7,397 nt of DNA, taken from the NCBI GenBank assembly GCA_938023085.1, contig CALHDP010000017.1:1-7397 (forward strand). Reading direction: 5' to 3'. The position numbers were made by a program, and so were the translations under genes. This DNA comes from an uncultured Collinsella sp. GTDB taxonomy: Bacteria > Actinomycetota > Coriobacteriia > Coriobacteriales > Coriobacteriaceae. Below the pieces are notes generated by a model. It was not told where the DNA came from. It did no database searches and saw only the letters and a list, made by a program, of their open reading frames with translations. Shown here piece after piece: positions 6,171 through 7,397 of this stretch; position 1 is the first letter of the stretch, and every line of letters starts with the position of its first letter.

Positions 6171-7397
6171 GGTAGTCCCTTCGTACACGCGGTCCCTGGT
6201 CGTCGGTACGCAGACGCGCCGACGGGTCCGAGTTCAAATCGATTCGATTATATCCGCCGCCCGCGTTGCGAGGGCTGGGGCGCTGCGGACGACCTTGCGG
6301 AGCCATTCGCGGGCGTGGACGAGCTGCCGGCTCGGATGCAGAACCATCCAGAACGGTAAAGCCGCTACGCGAAGGTCGTTCACCGCGCACATGGGCTACG
6401 CCGGCGGTGCTCTCGTCCATAACGGCAAAGCTCTCACGGCGGCGGTCATACTCATCGCGGCGGGCGCTCTCGTACGAAACGCGCAGGATCAACCCGGCAA
6501 GCATAAGCGACACAATAATCGACGAACCGCCGTAGCTAATAAACGGCAACGGTTTGCCCGTCATGGGAAACACGTTGAGGATGCCCAGCGCGTTAATCAA
6601 AAACTGCACTGCGAGAATGACCGCGGAGCCAGACGCCATAAGCGCGCCCCGGCGATCGGTCGCCTGCTCGGCAATGCGAAACGCCGAGTAGATCAGCATC
6701 GCAAACACCAAGAAGAACAGCACGGTTCCGACAAAACCGACTTCCTCGCCAATGATGGCCAGGATGTAGTCATTGTGCGCCTCGGGCAGATACGAGTACT
6801 TCATGGTTGAGTTGCCGATGCCACGGCCGAACAGACCGCCCGAGGCAAAGGCCATGATGGCAAGCGTGGCCTGATAGCCGTCACCATACTCGTCGGCCCA
6901 AGGGTTCAAGGCAACCTGAATACGCACCATACGGTACGGCTCTGCGACAAGCGCAATCACGATCACGAGAATGCCGAAGATTAGCACGCCGATGATAAAT
7001 CTGGGGTCGAGACCCGCAAACAACGCCATGCACATGAGGGTCAACAGGATGATCAGGACAGTACCGAAATCGGGCTGGATAAAGATCAGAAAGAGCGAAA
7101 TGCCCAGGTAGATGCCCATCTTGCGAAGGAATTCGTTGATGTTGCCACCGGGCGAAAAGAAGCGATCAAGCATGATGGCCGAATACGCAATGGCAAATGG
7201 CTTTAAAAACTCGGAAGGCTGGAACTGAATACCGGCGATGTTAAGCCAGCGCGTGGCGCCACGGCTGCCGCTGCCCACCAAGAACACCAGAAGCAGTAGC
7301 CCTATCATGCCGATAAGGAAGATCCTGAGCACATCCTCCCCAAACCAGCTGTCCGGCAAAACGCGCACGATGGCAATCAGCGCCAGAACACCGACCA
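6160..7397 (-). CDS. ftsW: Septal peptidoglycan polymerase FtsW (5' end outside window)
   Basis: FtsW is the SEDS-family glycosyltransferase that polymerises lipid II at the septum with its cognate class B PBP. The visible 411 residues stay open to the right edge, so the true start and first transmembrane helices are missing. The GTG at 7368 is internal: the frame continues upstream with a hydrophobic stretch. Numbering that GTG as 1, the SEDS motifs are TRWLNIAGIQFQPSEFLKP (39-57), QPDFGT (98-103), LPEAHNDYILAIIGEE (194-209) and GKPLPFISYGGSS (271-283). D200 is the likely catalytic aspartate. Multiple transmembrane helices run to about 297. A hydrophilic cytoplasmic tail of about 100 residues, rich in Arg, Pro and Gly, follows. 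RodA is the alternative, but the position before murG in a dcw cluster that ends in ftsZ favours FtsW. Confidence 0.95.
   Translation of the reverse strand, partial: VGVLALIAIVRVLPDSWFGEDVLRIFLIGMIGLLLLVFLVGSGSRGATRWLNIAGIQFQPSEFLKPFAIAYSAIMLDRFFSPGGNINEFLRKMGIYLGISLFLIFIQPDFGTVLIILLTLMCMALFAGLDPRFIIGVLIFGILVIVIALVAEPYRMVRIQVALNPWADEYGDGYQATLAIMAFASGGLFGRGIGNSTMKYSYLPEAHNDYILAIIGEEVGFVGTVLFFLVFAMLIYSAFRIAEQATDRRGALMASGSAVILAVQFLINALGILNVFPMTGKPLPFISYGGSSIIVSLMLAGLILRVSYESARRDEYDRRRESFAVMDESTAGVAHVRGERPSRSGFTVLDGSASEPAARPRPRMAPQGRPQRPSPRNAGGGYNRIDLNSDPSARLRTDDQGPRVRRDYHDR
6176..6181 (-). promoter_or_regulatory. Ribosome binding site of murG, inside ftsW
   Basis: AAGGGA on the minus strand is followed by CTACC and the ATG at 6170. 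It lies within the last codons of ftsW, so murG translation probably depends on ribosomes arriving from ftsW. It decides the start against the GTG at 6188, which is upstream of it. Confidence 0.7.

Noticed and set aside
5904..6810. Overlapping plus-strand frames across the murG-ftsW junction
   Set aside because: They are antisense to conserved motifs of MurG and FtsW and translate to arginine-rich sequence without domains, typical of shadow frames.
7366..7368. GTG as the start of ftsW
   Set aside because: The frame continues upstream to the window edge with a hydrophobic stretch ending VGVLALIAI, and SEDS proteins need further N-terminal helices, so this is an internal valine codon.
1..7397. 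Mobile element, CRISPR, toxin-antitoxin or defence system
   Set aside because: Every long coding region is a conserved dcw gene, and I saw no transposase, terminal repeats, spaced direct repeats or small unknown gene pair on either strand.

Overview
The window is a stretch of a division and cell-wall (dcw) cluster. All of its genes lie on the minus strand, so transcription runs from high to low coordinates: ftsW (5' end outside the window), murG, murC, murB, ftsQ, ftsZ, then an intrinsic terminator at the window's left edge. I found no mobile element, CRISPR array, tRNA, rRNA or foreign-looking island. I also found no convincing undescribed system; this is conserved core-genome sequence with a few lineage-specific details.

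Organism: coding DNA is GC-rich. ftsA is absent between ftsQ and ftsZ, MurG has the GGTAGH form of its first glycine-rich motif, and FtsZ has a GEGGGTGTG tubulin loop. All three fit Actinomycetota. The murC-murB-ftsQ order and overall protein character suggest a Coriobacteriia member, perhaps Collinsella-like. That placement is inference from memory of gene order and sequence style and was not tested by a search.

Layout, in transcription order: ftsW (7397-6160) overlaps murG (6170-5055) by 11 nt. A 97-nt gap precedes murC (4957-3539). murB (3533-2622) follows after 5 nt and overlaps ftsQ (2665-1409) by 44 nt. A 199-nt gap, AT-rich over most of its length, precedes ftsZ (1209-55), and a hairpin plus T-tract terminator lies at 28-1. 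The tight spacing from murC to ftsQ points to one transcript with translational coupling. The gap before ftsZ is the most likely place for an extra promoter.

How the genes work together: MurB and MurC make UDP-MurNAc and start its peptide stem in the cytoplasm. MurG turns lipid I into lipid II at the inner membrane face. FtsW polymerises lipid II into septal glycan. FtsQ links the membrane divisome (with FtsB/FtsL, not seen here), and FtsZ forms the cytoplasmic ring that organises septation. Points worth a second look are a doubled ELPxF motif at the FtsZ C-terminus, an unusually long and almost purely basic cytoplasmic tail on FtsQ, a long C-terminal tail on FtsW, and the ftsQ-ftsZ intergenic region.
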